64,000 bases of DNA. It comes from JBGQAS01 sp963699305 (GTDB lineage: Bacteria > Chloroflexota > Anaerolineae > Anaerolineales > Anaerolineaceae). This document shows positions 1-10,300 of this stretch, piece by piece. The stretch spans positions 1,798,001 through 1,862,000 of the forward strand of contig OY969431.1 in assembly GCA_963699305.1 (NCBI GenBank). Direction: 5' to 3'. A program made the position numbers and the translations under genes. The notes below the pieces were generated by a model. The model did not search any database. It was not told the origin of the DNA and saw nothing but the letters and a program-made list of their open reading frames with translations. How positions within the stretch are numbered: position 1 is the stretch's first letter; every line of letters begins with the position of its first letter.

Positions 1-4
1 ATTT

Positions 5-63
5 CCTCCCTTCGATATTTGGAAGATTCAAAATAGTATAGAACGGAATGCAGTCTAATTCAA
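5..63 (-). promoter_or_regulatory. Leftward promoter and ribosome-binding site for a gene beyond the left edge
   Basis: Read on the minus strand there is a TTGAAT -35 (58-63), a 17-base spacer and a TATACT -10 (35-40), followed by a GGGAGG Shine-Dalgarno (5-10) that would serve a start codon just outside the window. This implies a gene transcribed leftward, divergent from the membrane protein at 216. The downstream gene itself is not visible, so the call rests on the promoter geometry alone. Confidence 0.45.
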
Positions 64-150
64 TGACCTTTGTAAAATGACCACTATTCCTGGTTTTGAA
101 ACCAAATTATTTCATTTTCCGGATGATTACCGAAGGGATGGATTGGGGTA

Positions 151-196
151 TTGACAAATTAGAACATGTATTCTATAATAACAGTACATTTGTTCT
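151..196 (+). promoter_or_regulatory. Consensus sigma-70 promoter overlapped by two SOS/LexA-like operators
   Basis: A perfect TTGACA (151-156), 17-base spacer and perfect TATAAT (174-179) are seen. An imperfect palindrome AGAACATGTATTCT lies at 161-174 inside the spacer and a second, AGTACATTTGTTCT, at 183-196 over the expected transcription start; their centres are 22 bp apart, two helical turns. Each differs by about one half-site base from GAAC-N4-GTTC, the core of the Gram-positive LexA box, and the second also fits the cyanobacterial LexA consensus. Repressor identity is inference. Confidence 0.7.
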
Positions 197-215
197 AATA
201 AAAAGGAGAAATCCC

Positions 216-938
216 ATGAACGCACAGCAAACCCAACGGCAACCATTTTCCATCCGCCAACTGGCTGAAAAAATCCCATCTTCAACCCTGTTCCTCGCCA
301 TGATCTTTGCGGCTTTACTGTTCTTTGAATTGTTCAACTTCTCCACCACCGAATATGCCCTACGTGACCTGATGGGCGGTCTCAATTTCCTGAGCGTCCC
401 CTGGGCGACTATCCTGGCGCTGGCATTTTGCGGCATTGATTTCGCCGGAATCGCCCGCCTGCTTTCCCCCAACCCGGTGAAATCCGAGCCGAAGGAAACC
501 TGGTTCCTCTTCGGCGCATGGATGATCGCAGCCACCATGAACGCCGGGCTCACCTGGTGGGGTGTGGCAATGGCAATTGTCAATCACAACGTTGCCAGTG
601 CAGCCGTGGTTAACCCCGCCACCTTGTTGAAGATCGTACCTGTCTTCGTTGCCATCATGGTGTGGGTCATCCGCATCCTGATCATCGGGTCGCTTTCCTA
701 CACCATCGAACGGCTATTGGGCAGGCAAAGCCACCACAGCGTGACGCCCGTTTCACTGCACCGCAATCCAGCCAACGGAAACATCCATCCCGCCCCACAG
801 ACGGCAACGCTCGGGTACAGCGCCCCCATTTCTGCGCCCAAACCGCAACCATCCTACCAGCAATCCACCATCCGGGCTTCATCGGTGGTGAATGCACCCC
901 GGCAGGAAATGCCACATACAGAGATCATCCAGTTGTAA
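216..938 (+). CDS. Four-helix membrane protein of unknown function, likely repressor-controlled
   Basis: I do not recognise this 240-residue protein. The start at 216 is chosen because AAAGGAG lies eight bases upstream; an earlier in-frame ATG at 96 lies upstream of the promoter and is unlikely. Four hydrophobic helices are visible at about residues 23-41, 58-78, 97-120 and 138-162, followed by a roughly 70-residue hydrophilic, Pro/Gln/Ser-rich C-terminal tail. There is no signal peptide or catalytic motif. The gene stands alone, from a very strong promoter with two LexA-like operators to a strong terminator, so it looks like a tightly repressed, inducible single-gene unit. A stress-response or mobile-element membrane protein is possible but unproven. 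Confidence 0.65.
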   Translation: MNAQQTQRQPFSIRQLAEKIPSSTLFLAMIFAALLFFELFNFSTTEYALRDLMGGLNFLSVPWATILALAFCGIDFAGIARLLSPNPVKSEPKETWFLFGAWMIAATMNAGLTWWGVAMAIVNHNVASAAVVNPATLLKIVPVFVAIMVWVIRILIIGSLSYTIERLLGRQSHHSVTPVSLHRNPANGNIHPAPQTATLGYSAPISAPKPQPSYQQSTIRASSVVNAPRQEMPHTEIIQL

Positions 939-956
939 GCATTCCAATAATACGAA

Positions 957-983
957 AGCGGCTCCGTCGGAGCCGCTTTTTTG
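957..983 (+). terminator. Rho-independent terminator
   Basis: A perfect 9-bp GC-rich stem (957-965 with 969-977, 3-base loop) is followed by six T residues. It ends the membrane-protein gene and abuts the stop of the convergent response regulator gene. Confidence 0.9.
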
Positions 984-1658
984 TCATTCTTCCCTCAGGA
1001 CGTAGCCCACCCCGCGGATGGTGTGAATCAATTTCTTCTCCCCCGGTTGTTCCAGCTTTTCGCGCAAGTAGCGAATGTAGACATCCAGCACGTTGCTTTC
1101 CCCGCCAAAATCGTATCCCCATACCCGGTCAAAGATCACTTCACGGGTTAGCACCTGTTTTGGGTTGCGCATCAGGAGTTCCAGCAGTTCGTATTCCTTG
1201 GCAGACAGGTTCACCACGCGCTGCCCTCGGGTTGCCTGCCGGAGCGAAGTATCCAGCGAGAGATCTGCAAAAGTAAGCACCGCAGAGCGATCGGCTTTAG
1301 TCCTTCGTAACAGGGCGCGAACCCGCGCCAACAGTTCATCCAGTTCAAAGGGTTTGGTCAGGTAATCATCGGCGCCGGCATCCAGTCCAAACACACGATC
1401 CTGCAGAGTTGCTTTGGCGGTAAGGATCAGGATGGGTGTATTCTCGGTGGCCCGGATGCGCTGGCAGACTTCCATCCCGCTCAATTTCGGCAGCATCAGG
1501 TCCAGGATGATCAGATCGGGATGCAGTTCGACCGCCCGCGCCAAACCTGCTTCACCATCCAAAGCTGTTTCCACGTGGTAGCCTTCATAGCTTAATCCAC
1601 GTTGCAGAATCTTAACAATGGATGGATTATCTTCAATGACCAGGATGATCTCATTCAT
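984..1658 (-). CDS. OmpR/PhoB-family DNA-binding response regulator (orphan)
   Basis: A 224-residue two-component response regulator. The N-terminal receiver domain (about 1-120) has the acidic pair E9/D10, the phospho-acceptor D53, T80 and K102; the C-terminal winged helix (about 130-222) carries the family-typical LSAKEYELLELL and IRGVGYVL segments. On phosphorylation it should bind direct repeats in target promoters. No histidine kinase lies beside it: its downstream side faces a convergent terminator and its upstream side a divergent RNase D gene, so the partner kinase must be elsewhere. The target genes cannot be told from this window. Confidence 0.92.
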   Translation of the reverse strand: MNEIILVIEDNPSIVKILQRGLSYEGYHVETALDGEAGLARAVELHPDLIILDLMLPKLSGMEVCQRIRATENTPILILTAKATLQDRVFGLDAGADDYLTKPFELDELLARVRALLRRTKADRSAVLTFADLSLDTSLRQATRGQRVVNLSAKEYELLELLMRNPKQVLTREVIFDRVWGYDFGGESNVLDVYIRYLREKLEQPGEKKLIHTIRGVGYVLREE

Positions 1659-1733
1659 TAGCGCCCGCCCGTCCCATCATCATATTCACTCATATTAAAG
1701 CACATTTTTTCCAAGAAACAAGAGGTGGATAAC

Positions 1734-1742
1734 TGCTATAAT
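1734..1742 (+). promoter_or_regulatory. Extended -10 promoter of the RNase D gene, probably leaderless
   Basis: TGCTATAAT (TG at 1734-1735, TATAAT 1737-1742) ends six bases before the ATG at 1749. The expected start of transcription therefore falls on or next to the start codon, and no Shine-Dalgarno sequence is present. Confidence 0.55.
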
Positions 1743-1748
1743 CGCGCT

Positions 1749-2881
1749 ATGCCTTTTTCATCCGCGCCGGTTTGGGTAGACACCGATATCCTCCTCCAAA
1801 AGGCAGTGAAGGATATCCTGCGCAACCGGCGTATCGGGGTGGATACGGAATCCAACAGCCTGTTTGCCTACCAGGAACAGATCTGCCTGATCCAAATTTC
1901 CACTCCCCGCACCGATTACTTGCTGGATACCCTGACCCTGACCAATGTTGCTTGTCTCAAGGAAATATTCGAAAACCCGCGCCTGGAAAAGATCTTCCAT
2001 GCCGCTGAATACGACCTGATCTGTTTGAAACGTGATTATGGATTTCATCCGGTGCATTTATTCGACACGATGTTGGCAGCGCGTATGCTGGCTTTACCGA
2101 AGTTGGACTGGGAGCTTTATTGAAAAACCGGTTCGGTATCAATGTCGATAAACGCTACCAGCGCGCCAATTGGGGAGAGCGACCGCTGCCCGAAAAATTG
2201 AAACAATATGCCTGCGGTGATTCCCATCACCTGATCACGCTGCGCAACCAGCTGGAACGGGAATTGAAAAAGCATAAACTGTACACACTGGCCAAAGAAG
2301 ATTTCATCCGTTTGGAATCGGTGAAGATCCCCGTGCATCGTTCAAAGGCTGGTTTTCCTCACTTGAATGGTAATGGCAAGTTCACTCCCCGCCAAAGCGC
2401 AGTTCTACAGGCATTGTGTGAGTTCCGCGACCACGAGGCTCAACGCCGGGACGTCCCACACTTTAAAGTGTTCGGGGATGATGTATTGCTCACCCTGGCG
2501 CACCGCCTTCCCCGGAAAATGGAAGACTTGAAAGGCATCCCGGGTCTACCATCCAGGTTGATACTGCTGCATGGCAGCAGTCTTATCAAGGAAGTGAACA
2601 AAGGCATGAAGGCACAACCTCCCCGCCATAAACCGCATGCCCATGCGGATAGAGGGTTTCTTCAGCGGTTGGACCAATTAAAACACTGGCGTAAAACGAC
2701 CGCAGAGGAGCTGCAACTGGATTCGGATGTGATCCTGCCGCGCGAGACAATGGAAGCGATTGCACGCACCCAGCCAGCTTCACTGCATGAGCTTGGCGCA
2801 GTCATGGAAGGTCAGACCTGGCGCTGGAAGCGCTACGGCAGCTCAATCTTGTCTGCGATCACCCTTAAGGAGACAGCATGA
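1749..2881 (+). CDS. rnd: Ribonuclease D, interrupted by one frameshift
   Basis: A DEDD-type 3'-5' exoribonuclease that trims tRNA and other stable RNA precursors. The first frame (1749-2123) carries Exo I (GVDTESNSL) and Exo II (FHAAEYDL); the second (readable from about 2093 to 2881) carries the family segment DKRYQRANWGERPL, the final Exo III region (GDSHHLITL) and an HRDC domain in the last 150 residues. The two halves join seamlessly if one G is restored near 2088-2091 (CTGGC read as CTGGGC). No slippery heptamer or downstream pseudoknot was seen, so an assembly indel or recent mutation is more likely than programmed frameshifting. The gene touches the nuclease at 2878 by an ATGA overlap. 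Confidence 0.85.
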
Positions 2882-4273
2882 AAATTCACTTTTATGGCGC
2901 TGCGCAGGATGTCACCGGGTCACAGTACCTGCTGGAGGTTAATGGAAAGCGGTTACTCATGGAATGCGGTATGTACCAGGGTCGTCGACAGGATACCTAC
3001 GAAAGGAACCTGAACTTCCGCTTTGACATTGATTCGCTGGATGCCGTCCTCCTTTCGCACGCGCACATCGACCACAGCGGCAACCTGCCAAATCTGATCA
3101 AGCAAGGGTACGAGGGTTCAATCTACACCTCCAGCGCCACCGCCAAGCTGGCCGATATCATGCTGCGGGATTCCGGGCACATCCAGGAGGACGATGCCGG
3201 CTTCATCAATAAGAAACGCGACCTGCGTGACGAAGCTCCCATCGAACCGATCTACACCCTGGAGGATGCCGCCCGGGTTGGGGAACATTTCAAACCATTA
3301 ACGTATGGCGAACTGTTTGAACCCATCCCCGGTGTGCAGGCACACCTGGAAGACGCAGGTCACATCCTGGGGGCTGCGGCCATCGTGCTGGATATCCAGG
3401 AGGACGGGCGTACCTATCGTTTCTGGTTTTCCGGGGATATCGGTCGCTTCAACCTTCCCCTCATCAAAGATCCTGTTTTTCCTAAGGAAGCGGACTATGT
3501 GATGATGGAGTGCACGTACGGCGACTCTCCCAAACCGAATGCCGATGAAGCGTTAAGCAAGCTTAGAGAAGTGGTGTTACGCACTTTCAACCGCGGTGGA
3601 AAACTGATCATCCCCGCCTTCGCCGTCGGGCAGGACGCAGGAATTGATCTTTTGTTTTAATCAGCTTGTTTCCGATAAAACGATCCCGCCATTTCCGATC
3701 TACATCGACAGTCCCCTTGCCACGGAGACCACCAAGATTTTCAACCAGTTTCCTGATTATTTTGACGAGGAAACCAATCAATTTGAACGGGCAGAGCATC
3801 ATCCTGCCCTGGCATTCCCCCAGCTTCATTTCACGAAATCGGTGGAAGAATCCAAGGCACTCAACGAACGGCATGACCCGATGGTGATCATCTCTGCTTC
3901 GGGCATGGCAGAAAACGGACGCATCCTGCACCACTTGAAGAACAACATCGAGGATAAACGCAATACGATCGCCATTGTCGGGTGGACCGCCCCCTATACC
4001 CTGGGCAGGCGGCTGGTGGAAAAGCAGCCGGTGGTCAAGATCTACGGTCAGCCATATAACTTGGCTGCGGAAGTGGTCGAGATCCATGCCTTTTCCGCGC
4101 ATGCCGGGCAGGACACCCTGTTGAAGTATGCGCAGGCAACGCAGCCTTCACTCAAACGCGTCATCCTCGTGCATGGGGAACAGGTCCAAGCCGATGCATT
4201 CAAGGGGAAATTGAGCGAGGTGGGGATAACGGACGTGGTGTACCCGGCACTTTACGATACATTGGAAATTTAA
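2878..4273 (+). CDS. MBL-fold/beta-CASP RNA-processing nuclease, interrupted by one frameshift
   Basis: A metallo-beta-lactamase fold hydrolase of the RNA-specificity (beta-CASP, Zn-dependent RMMBL) type, related to CPSF-73/RNase J-like enzymes. Frame one (2878-3660) shows the zinc signature HAHIDHSG, the ligand region HILGAA and FSGDIG; frame two (readable to 4273) shows the beta-CASP segments DSPLA, SASGM and the C-terminal HAFSAHAGQ and LVHGE motifs. The break is near 3631-3633, where one extra base turns an expected GRTQE into GQDAG. Its 4-base overlap with RNase D suggests a two-gene RNA-turnover operon. Exact substrate is unknown. Confidence 0.83.
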
Positions 4274-4335
4274 TCGAGGGCAGCTGAACCTGGAATACTG
4301 CGAACAATTCGCGTTATAATTCCAGCCTGCCGCTT

Positions 4336-4427
<92 letters not shown>

Positions 4428-4480
4428 TTTTCCTTAATAAATATTCCCTGCTGAACATATCACGGTACAATAATCCTCTC

Positions 4481-6682
4481 ATGGATCTTCTTTCCCATCT
4501 CAATCCGCAACAAAAACTGGCGGTGACCGCCCCCGGCGGTCCCGTATTGGTGCTGGCCGGACCCGGCTCCGGCAAGACGCGCGTGCTCACCCACCGCATT
4601 GCCTGGTTGATCAACGAGCTGCACATCCCGCCCTACCATATCCTGGCGGTCACCTTCACCAACAAAGCCGCCCGCGAGATGGAATCGCGCGTGCTGAAAT
4701 TGATCGAGGGCAACCTGGACGGCATCTGGCTGGGGACGTTTCACGCCATGTGCGCCCGCCTGCTGCGGCGTGAAACGCAGTTCCTGCCATTCAAATCCAA
4801 CTTTGTCATCTTCGACGAGGGCGACCAGGAAACGCTCATCAAGCGCATCCTGCGGGAATTCAATATCGACGAAAAAATGTACCGGCCCGGCTCGGTGCTG
4901 AACAGCATCTCCACCGCAAAAAACAACCTGCTGCTGGCTGAAGAGTACCCCTCCAAGAGCTACCGCGACGAGATCATCAGCCGGGTGTACCAACGCTACC
5001 AGGCGCTGCTGCTGGAAAACAACGCCGTGGATTTCGACGACCTGCTGCTGTGGGCGGTCAAGCTGCTGGCAGACAACCCGGATGTGCTGGAGGCCTATTC
5101 CAGCCGCTTCGAGCATGTGCTGGTGGATGAATTCCAGGATACCAACCTGGCGCAGTACGAGCTGCTGAAGCTGCTCGCCCGCAAACATGGCAACATCTTC
5201 GTCGTTGGCGACGAGGACCAATCCATTTACCGCTGGCGCGGCGCGGATTACCGCAACGTGCTGCGCTTTGAAAGCGATTACAAGGACTCGGCGCGCATCC
5301 TGCTGGAGCAAAATTACCGCTCCACCCAGACCGTTCTGGATGCTGCGCGCGCCGTCATCGACCTGAACACCCACCGCACTCCCAAAGCGCTCTTCACCGA
5401 ACGCGGGCAGGGCGAAAAGATCATCCTGTATGAAGCAGTGGACGATCACGCTGAAGCCGCTTATGTGGTAGACAGCATCCAGCAGAAAATGAACGGGGAA
5501 AAAGCCAAGGGCGGCGATTTTGCCATCATGTACCGCACCAACGCCCAGTCCCGCCTGCTGGAAGAAGCCTTCATGCGCGCCGCCCTGCCATACCGCATGG
5601 TGGGGGCACAGCGTTTTTATGGCCGGCGCGAGGTCAAGGACATCATCGCCTACCTGCGCCTGGCGCAGAACCCCGCTGATGAACTGAGCCTGGGACGGGT
5701 GATCAACACCCCGCCGCGCGGCATCGGCGACAAGACGCTGGTGGCGCTGCAACTGGTTGCCCAGCACGCCAAACTGAGCGCAGGGGAAGTACTGTTGGAC
5801 CTGGGCTCTAAGGGGGAGAAATCCGTTTTCTTCGCCGAGTTCAAGAACCGCGGTGCAAGCCTGCTGGCGGATTTTGGTGCCATGCTGCAGGATTGGCAAA
5901 ACGGCAAGGAAACCTGGAAAGTGCCCGAACTATTCGACCACATCATCGCCGACTCAGGCTACCAGCCGTATACCGAGGATGACAGCGACGAGGGAAAGTA
6001 CCGCTGGGAGAACGTGATGGAGTTGCGCCGGCTGGCGTATGAATACCAGGAGCGCGGCCTGGTGGATTTCCTGCAAAACCTGGCGCTGGTTTCCGACCAG
6101 GATACGCTGCCTGAAAAATTGAACGCGCCCACCCTGCTCACCCTGCATGCCGCCAAGGGGTTGGAATTTGACACCGTGTTCATCACCGGGCTGGATGAAG
6201 GGCTGCTGCCGCATTCCCGCTCGCGCGACGACCCCGAGGAGATGGCGGAAGAACGCCGGTTGCTGTATGTGGGCATCACGCGGGCAAAGAACCATCTCCA
6301 CCTGGTGCGTGCCGAACGGCGCTCCACCTTTGGGAGCTATGAATACAGCAGACCATCCCAGTTCCTGGAATCCATTCCGAGGGAATTGCTGCAAAACCAG
6401 GGCGTCCGGCTCTCTGTTCACCGCAACGGGTACAAATCCGAAAATCAGACAGAATGGTCGCTGCCGAAGTGGTCAACATCCGCCGATACAACCACCGGAT
6501 CAGCGGCGGTCGAACCGACCTTTACCGCCGGGATGCGCGTCAAGCACGGATCGTGGGGGGAAGGGCTGGTGGTGGATGTGCGCATCCAGGACAACGAGGA
6601 ACGCATCGATGTATTCTTTGATACGGTCGGGTTCAAGCGCTTGCTGGCAAGCCTGGCAAAGCTTGAGATCATTCAGAAGTAG
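4481..6682 (+). CDS. pcrA: ATP-dependent 3'-5' DNA helicase, PcrA/UvrD family
   Basis: A 733-residue superfamily 1A helicase that unwinds DNA in nucleotide-excision and mismatch repair and clears recombination intermediates. Motifs are all present in order: Q motif near the start, Walker A GPGSGKT (residues 27-33), motif II VDEFQDTN, motif III GDEDQSIYRWRGA, LEQNYRST, the late TLHAAKGLEFD (V) and RRLLYVGITRA (VI). The C-terminal 60 residues form the tudor-like tail typical of PcrA (HGSWGEG). The start at 4481 is chosen because the family begins MxxLLxxLNPQQ. A TACAAT -10 lies only ten bases upstream with no Shine-Dalgarno, so the transcript may be leaderless. Confidence 0.95.
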   Translation: MDLLSHLNPQQKLAVTAPGGPVLVLAGPGSGKTRVLTHRIAWLINELHIPPYHILAVTFTNKAAREMESRVLKLIEGNLDGIWLGTFHAMCARLLRRETQFLPFKSNFVIFDEGDQETLIKRILREFNIDEKMYRPGSVLNSISTAKNNLLLAEEYPSKSYRDEIISRVYQRYQALLLENNAVDFDDLLLWAVKLLADNPDVLEAYSSRFEHVLVDEFQDTNLAQYELLKLLARKHGNIFVVGDEDQSIYRWRGADYRNVLRFESDYKDSARILLEQNYRSTQTVLDAARAVIDLNTHRTPKALFTERGQGEKIILYEAVDDHAEAAYVVDSIQQKMNGEKAKGGDFAIMYRTNAQSRLLEEAFMRAALPYRMVGAQRFYGRREVKDIIAYLRLAQNPADELSLGRVINTPPRGIGDKTLVALQLVAQHAKLSAGEVLLDLGSKGEKSVFFAEFKNRGASLLADFGAMLQDWQNGKETWKVPELFDHIIADSGYQPYTEDDSDEGKYRWENVMELRRLAYEYQERGLVDFLQNLALVSDQDTLPEKLNAPTLLTLHAAKGLEFDTVFITGLDEGLLPHSRSRDDPEEMAEERRLLYVGITRAKNHLHLVRAERRSTFGSYEYSRPSQFLESIPRELLQNQGVRLSVHRNGYKSENQTEWSLPKWSTSADTTTGSAAVEPTFTAGMRVKHGSWGEGLVVDVRIQDNEERIDVFFDTVGFKRLLASLAKLEIIQK

Positions 6683-6706
6683 TAGTAAGTTTACCAGGGA
6701 GGGGTT

Positions 6707-7315
6707 ATGAAGCCCGGCACCATCATCATCGTCAACGGCACGTCCAGTTCGGGGAAAACCAGCATCGTGCGCGCCTTCCAGGATGTATCTCAAGAACCTT
6801 ATCTCGATATGGGCATCGACAAATTCATCTGGATGCTGCCCAAGCGCTATCTGGATGTTCCATTATGGCAGCAGGTATACTGGTACAAATATGCCGAAGA
6901 TGGGAAGACCATCCTGGAGATCCACTCTGGTCCTTTGGGCGATCAACTCTTCTCCGGAATGCACCATGCCATCCTTGAACTGGCAAAGTCCGGGTTGAAC
7001 ATCATCGCTGACCATGTGCTGCTCGAAAAAAAGTGGGTAACGGAGTGCGCAGAATTGTTCCATGATTTGAACGCATATCTCATCGGTGTGCGCTGCCCGC
7101 TTGAAGTGCTGGAGGAACGCGAGCGCTCGCGCAAGGACCGTACGCTTGGGCAGGCGAAGGCGCAGTTTATCGCAACGCACGAGAATTGTACTTACGACCT
7201 GGAAGTGGATACATCCATCCTTTCTACCGAGGAATGTGCCACTGCGATTCAACGGCTTGCCATCAATGGAAAATCACCTAAAGCATTTAGACAATTGAAA
7301 TCGAAAATTAGTTAA
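6707..7315 (+). CDS. Chloramphenicol phosphotransferase-like P-loop kinase
   Basis: A 202-residue protein of the CPT family, which in Streptomyces venezuelae phosphorylates chloramphenicol. The P-loop is NGTSSSGKTS (residues 9-18), and an Asp follows at about residue 38 (MGIDKF), the position of the catalytic Asp in the family. A DHVL segment and the Arg-rich lid ERERSRKDR are also family features. It begins 24 bases after the helicase stop, with GGGAGG upstream, and may be co-transcribed. Similar proteins are widespread and most have unknown substrates, so antibiotic resistance should not be assumed. Confidence 0.82.
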   Translation: MKPGTIIIVNGTSSSGKTSIVRAFQDVSQEPYLDMGIDKFIWMLPKRYLDVPLWQQVYWYKYAEDGKTILEIHSGPLGDQLFSGMHHAILELAKSGLNIIADHVLLEKKWVTECAELFHDLNAYLIGVRCPLEVLEERERSRKDRTLGQAKAQFIATHENCTYDLEVDTSILSTEECATAIQRLAINGKSPKAFRQLKSKIS

Positions 7316-7378
7316 CATTCATTAACAATCAATTTCCATTTTTGGATTTTCTATATAATTATCGGGTGGTGGAGGGTT

Positions 7379-10300
7379 ATGAAAATTCAACAATATTTCA
7401 AAATAACAATCTTATTCGTCATAGTAATTCTTATCGGTTCAGGATGTAAATCAGAGCCGAAATATTTAAATCGGGTGGTCCAAGTCTTGTGGATATTTCC
7501 GCTTTACCGGGATTATCATCATCTACCGGATTAGTAATTTATACAGATTTCGCTGGGGTAGAAAGTAAACAACTTTATGCAATGAACATTGATGGCTCAA
7601 ATAGCCACCAGCTTACTTCAATAGAAAATGGTGTCGAAACCCCAAAGGTTTCGCCGGACGGGAAATTCATCGCTTTCATTCCGAGCTACAACAGTGTTCA
7701 AGATTTATATGTCATCGCTTCGGACGGGTCGGGGTTAAAAAACCTGACAAATGGCCAATATCCTTATATTTGGGTCAACTCCTGGTCGCCGGACAGCCGG
7801 TTTTTTACATTTAGTGTAAGAGACATGCAGGAAAACGAAAAGTGGGGATTATTTATAGTGGATATCGAAACCGGTGAAATCACACAACTGATCCGCGATG
7901 CGGGAGTTGCGATTGAAGCATCTTGGTCTCCCGATGCAAGCCAAATTGCTCTTTCCTATGCAGCAAACATGATTACTGAAAATGGCATCTATAGTATGGA
8001 CTCGGATGGATCAAATTTAAGGTTGTTATCAAAAAAACTTGCCCATGGAAAACCTCCGGATTCATATCCTGCCTGGTCACCGGATGGATTAAAGATCGCA
8101 TACACAGCAGGAACCATTGGTGATCTTTTCATTATGAATGCGGATGGTTCCAATATTCTTCAATATCATTCATCATCCTGTAAGAAAAATTATGTTGAAC
8201 CGCAATGGTTACCTGACAACCAGCATATTTTAGTCCGATGTAATCGCGGCAATGATCCCGCAATCCTTGAAGTAATCGATTCTTATGCGTTATCACAACC
8301 GTCCATTTTCATTGGAGAAGTAAACCATTCCTATTCCCTTTCGCCGGGTGGCAATTATGTCATTTATTCTTCCCCCGATTCAGGTGTTTTCATTTCCGAC
8401 ATAAACGGAGTGTATCAAGCAAAGGTTTCCGGAGAGGTCCCGGTAATTGCCTGGTTAATCCAGATTCGATCGATACAAACAATTTGGGTAATGAAAATTC
8501 GAAAATTACTTTCTTAAAATTATGCTTCAGGTAATGTTAACATCTACTCAATCAACCCGGATGGATCAGATCTTGTTCAGCTTTCTTCATCTTCAATTCA
8601 ATTGCAAACCTCAACAATTTCGCCTGATGGACAATATCTATTTTTCCTCCATTCTGTGGATGAGCCTAACGTTCAGGATCTAATTATTATGAAATCAGAT
8701 GGTTCCAATTTCAAAAATTTAACAAATGGACAATATGATTTAAACCTTAATATCGGCGCTTGGTCTCCGGATAGTCGTCATATCGTTTTTTCGGCGAATA
8801 GCGGAAGGAACCCACCATTATACAAGTTGTATATTGCTAATATTCTTACTGATGAAATTATTCCGGTGTCTTTAAGTAATGGGTTGAATCCACTATCTCC
8901 CTCATGGTCACCAGATGGACAGAATATTGCCTTTCGAGGAAATTATTGGATACCTCAAAACGATGGTGGCTATTTGGGAAGTCCAGGTGATATTTATCTC
9001 GTTCATCCAGATGGCAGTAATCTTGTACAAATTACCAATGATTCTTCATTTGATAAGGATTCCCCCCAATGGTCACCTGATGGTAAAAGAATTGCATTTA
9101 TTTTTACTAACATTGGCGGATTATATATAGTAAATGTCGATGGCACGAATAACCAACATTTCACAACGCCTTACTGCGAGAAGTTTAATTTCGTTCTATG
9201 GTCACCAGACAATCAACATATTGCTGGATATTGTATTAATAATGGGAAAGGAAATCTCGCGATAATTGATGCGGATGATTTTTCTCAATCACCAATAATT
9301 ATTACTGACGGTTGGGACCCCTCCTTTTCACCAGACGGGAATTTCATTGCTTATGAATCTGGGGATGGAATGGTGATATCGGATATATACGGAAAGAATC
9401 CACACCTTGTCACAAAATTATCAGGTTCCGGATTGGCCTGGTCCTCTCCAACTATTGATAATAGAACATCAATAACTGCGAGCGAGACACCAGTCGTAAC
9501 CGAATATTGCGGTAATCCCTTCTGGCCAATCATCAATGGTGAAAAATGGACTTATCAAAGTAAATTTGGGGAACAGCAATCACCACCTTTGAGATCGTCA
9601 ATACCTCAGGAAATTTACGAAATGCAACATTTTCCGTTATGGCTTCCAACAACCAATATCCTGCAGGGGATTATTATTGCAATGACTCGGGTATTTATCT
9701 GAGTAGTGGTGCGCTTGTGCTCCCTCCTGAAGAGGAACTTTCAGGTAGACCCAACTGGACATTTGATCAAACCTGGTACACAGTTGATATCCCCTCAGCT
9801 TCAGAAACAGTTCCGTATGGTTCTTGGGATATTGCACGAGTATCCTATTCAGATCTTGGCTCAAATGAAGGTGGATATATGTACCAATTTAGCTACACCA
9901 AGAATATCGGACCTATTAACTTATCAAGCCAGAGCGATATCCTGGAGCTCATTAACTATGATAGACCTACTGAGAACGTGACCGCAACACCTGTTTCCAC
10001 CCCTGAAACGCCATCCGTTTCCATCGCTGAAGGCTGTAACAACCCCTACTGGCCAATCATACAGGGCGCGTGGTGGAAATATTACGTTGAAAAATATTCG
10101 GCTGAATCGAATCCAGTTGATCATTACCACACACATACAATCACATCTGTATCTCAAGTTGGAAGCATTATCTATTTCAATATGCAGATTGTGGATGGCT
10201 TGGATAATTCAATAACTAATAAATCCTACTACTGCAATGAGAAAGGAGTTTACGATCAGGTGACTGATTATCTTTTGCTGCCAACTGAAAGAGAATTGAC

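Noticed and set aside
2080..2125. Programmed ribosomal frameshift in RNase D
   Set aside because: No slippery heptamer or downstream structure; a missing G in a short run explains the break.
4460..5899. A 479-residue open frame on the minus strand opposite pcrA
   Set aside because: It is the complement of a strongly conserved helicase; its Gln/His/Val-rich composition is typical of a codon-bias shadow.
6707..7315. Chloramphenicol resistance gene
   Set aside because: The CPT fold is clear, but most members are not resistance enzymes and there is no resistance context.
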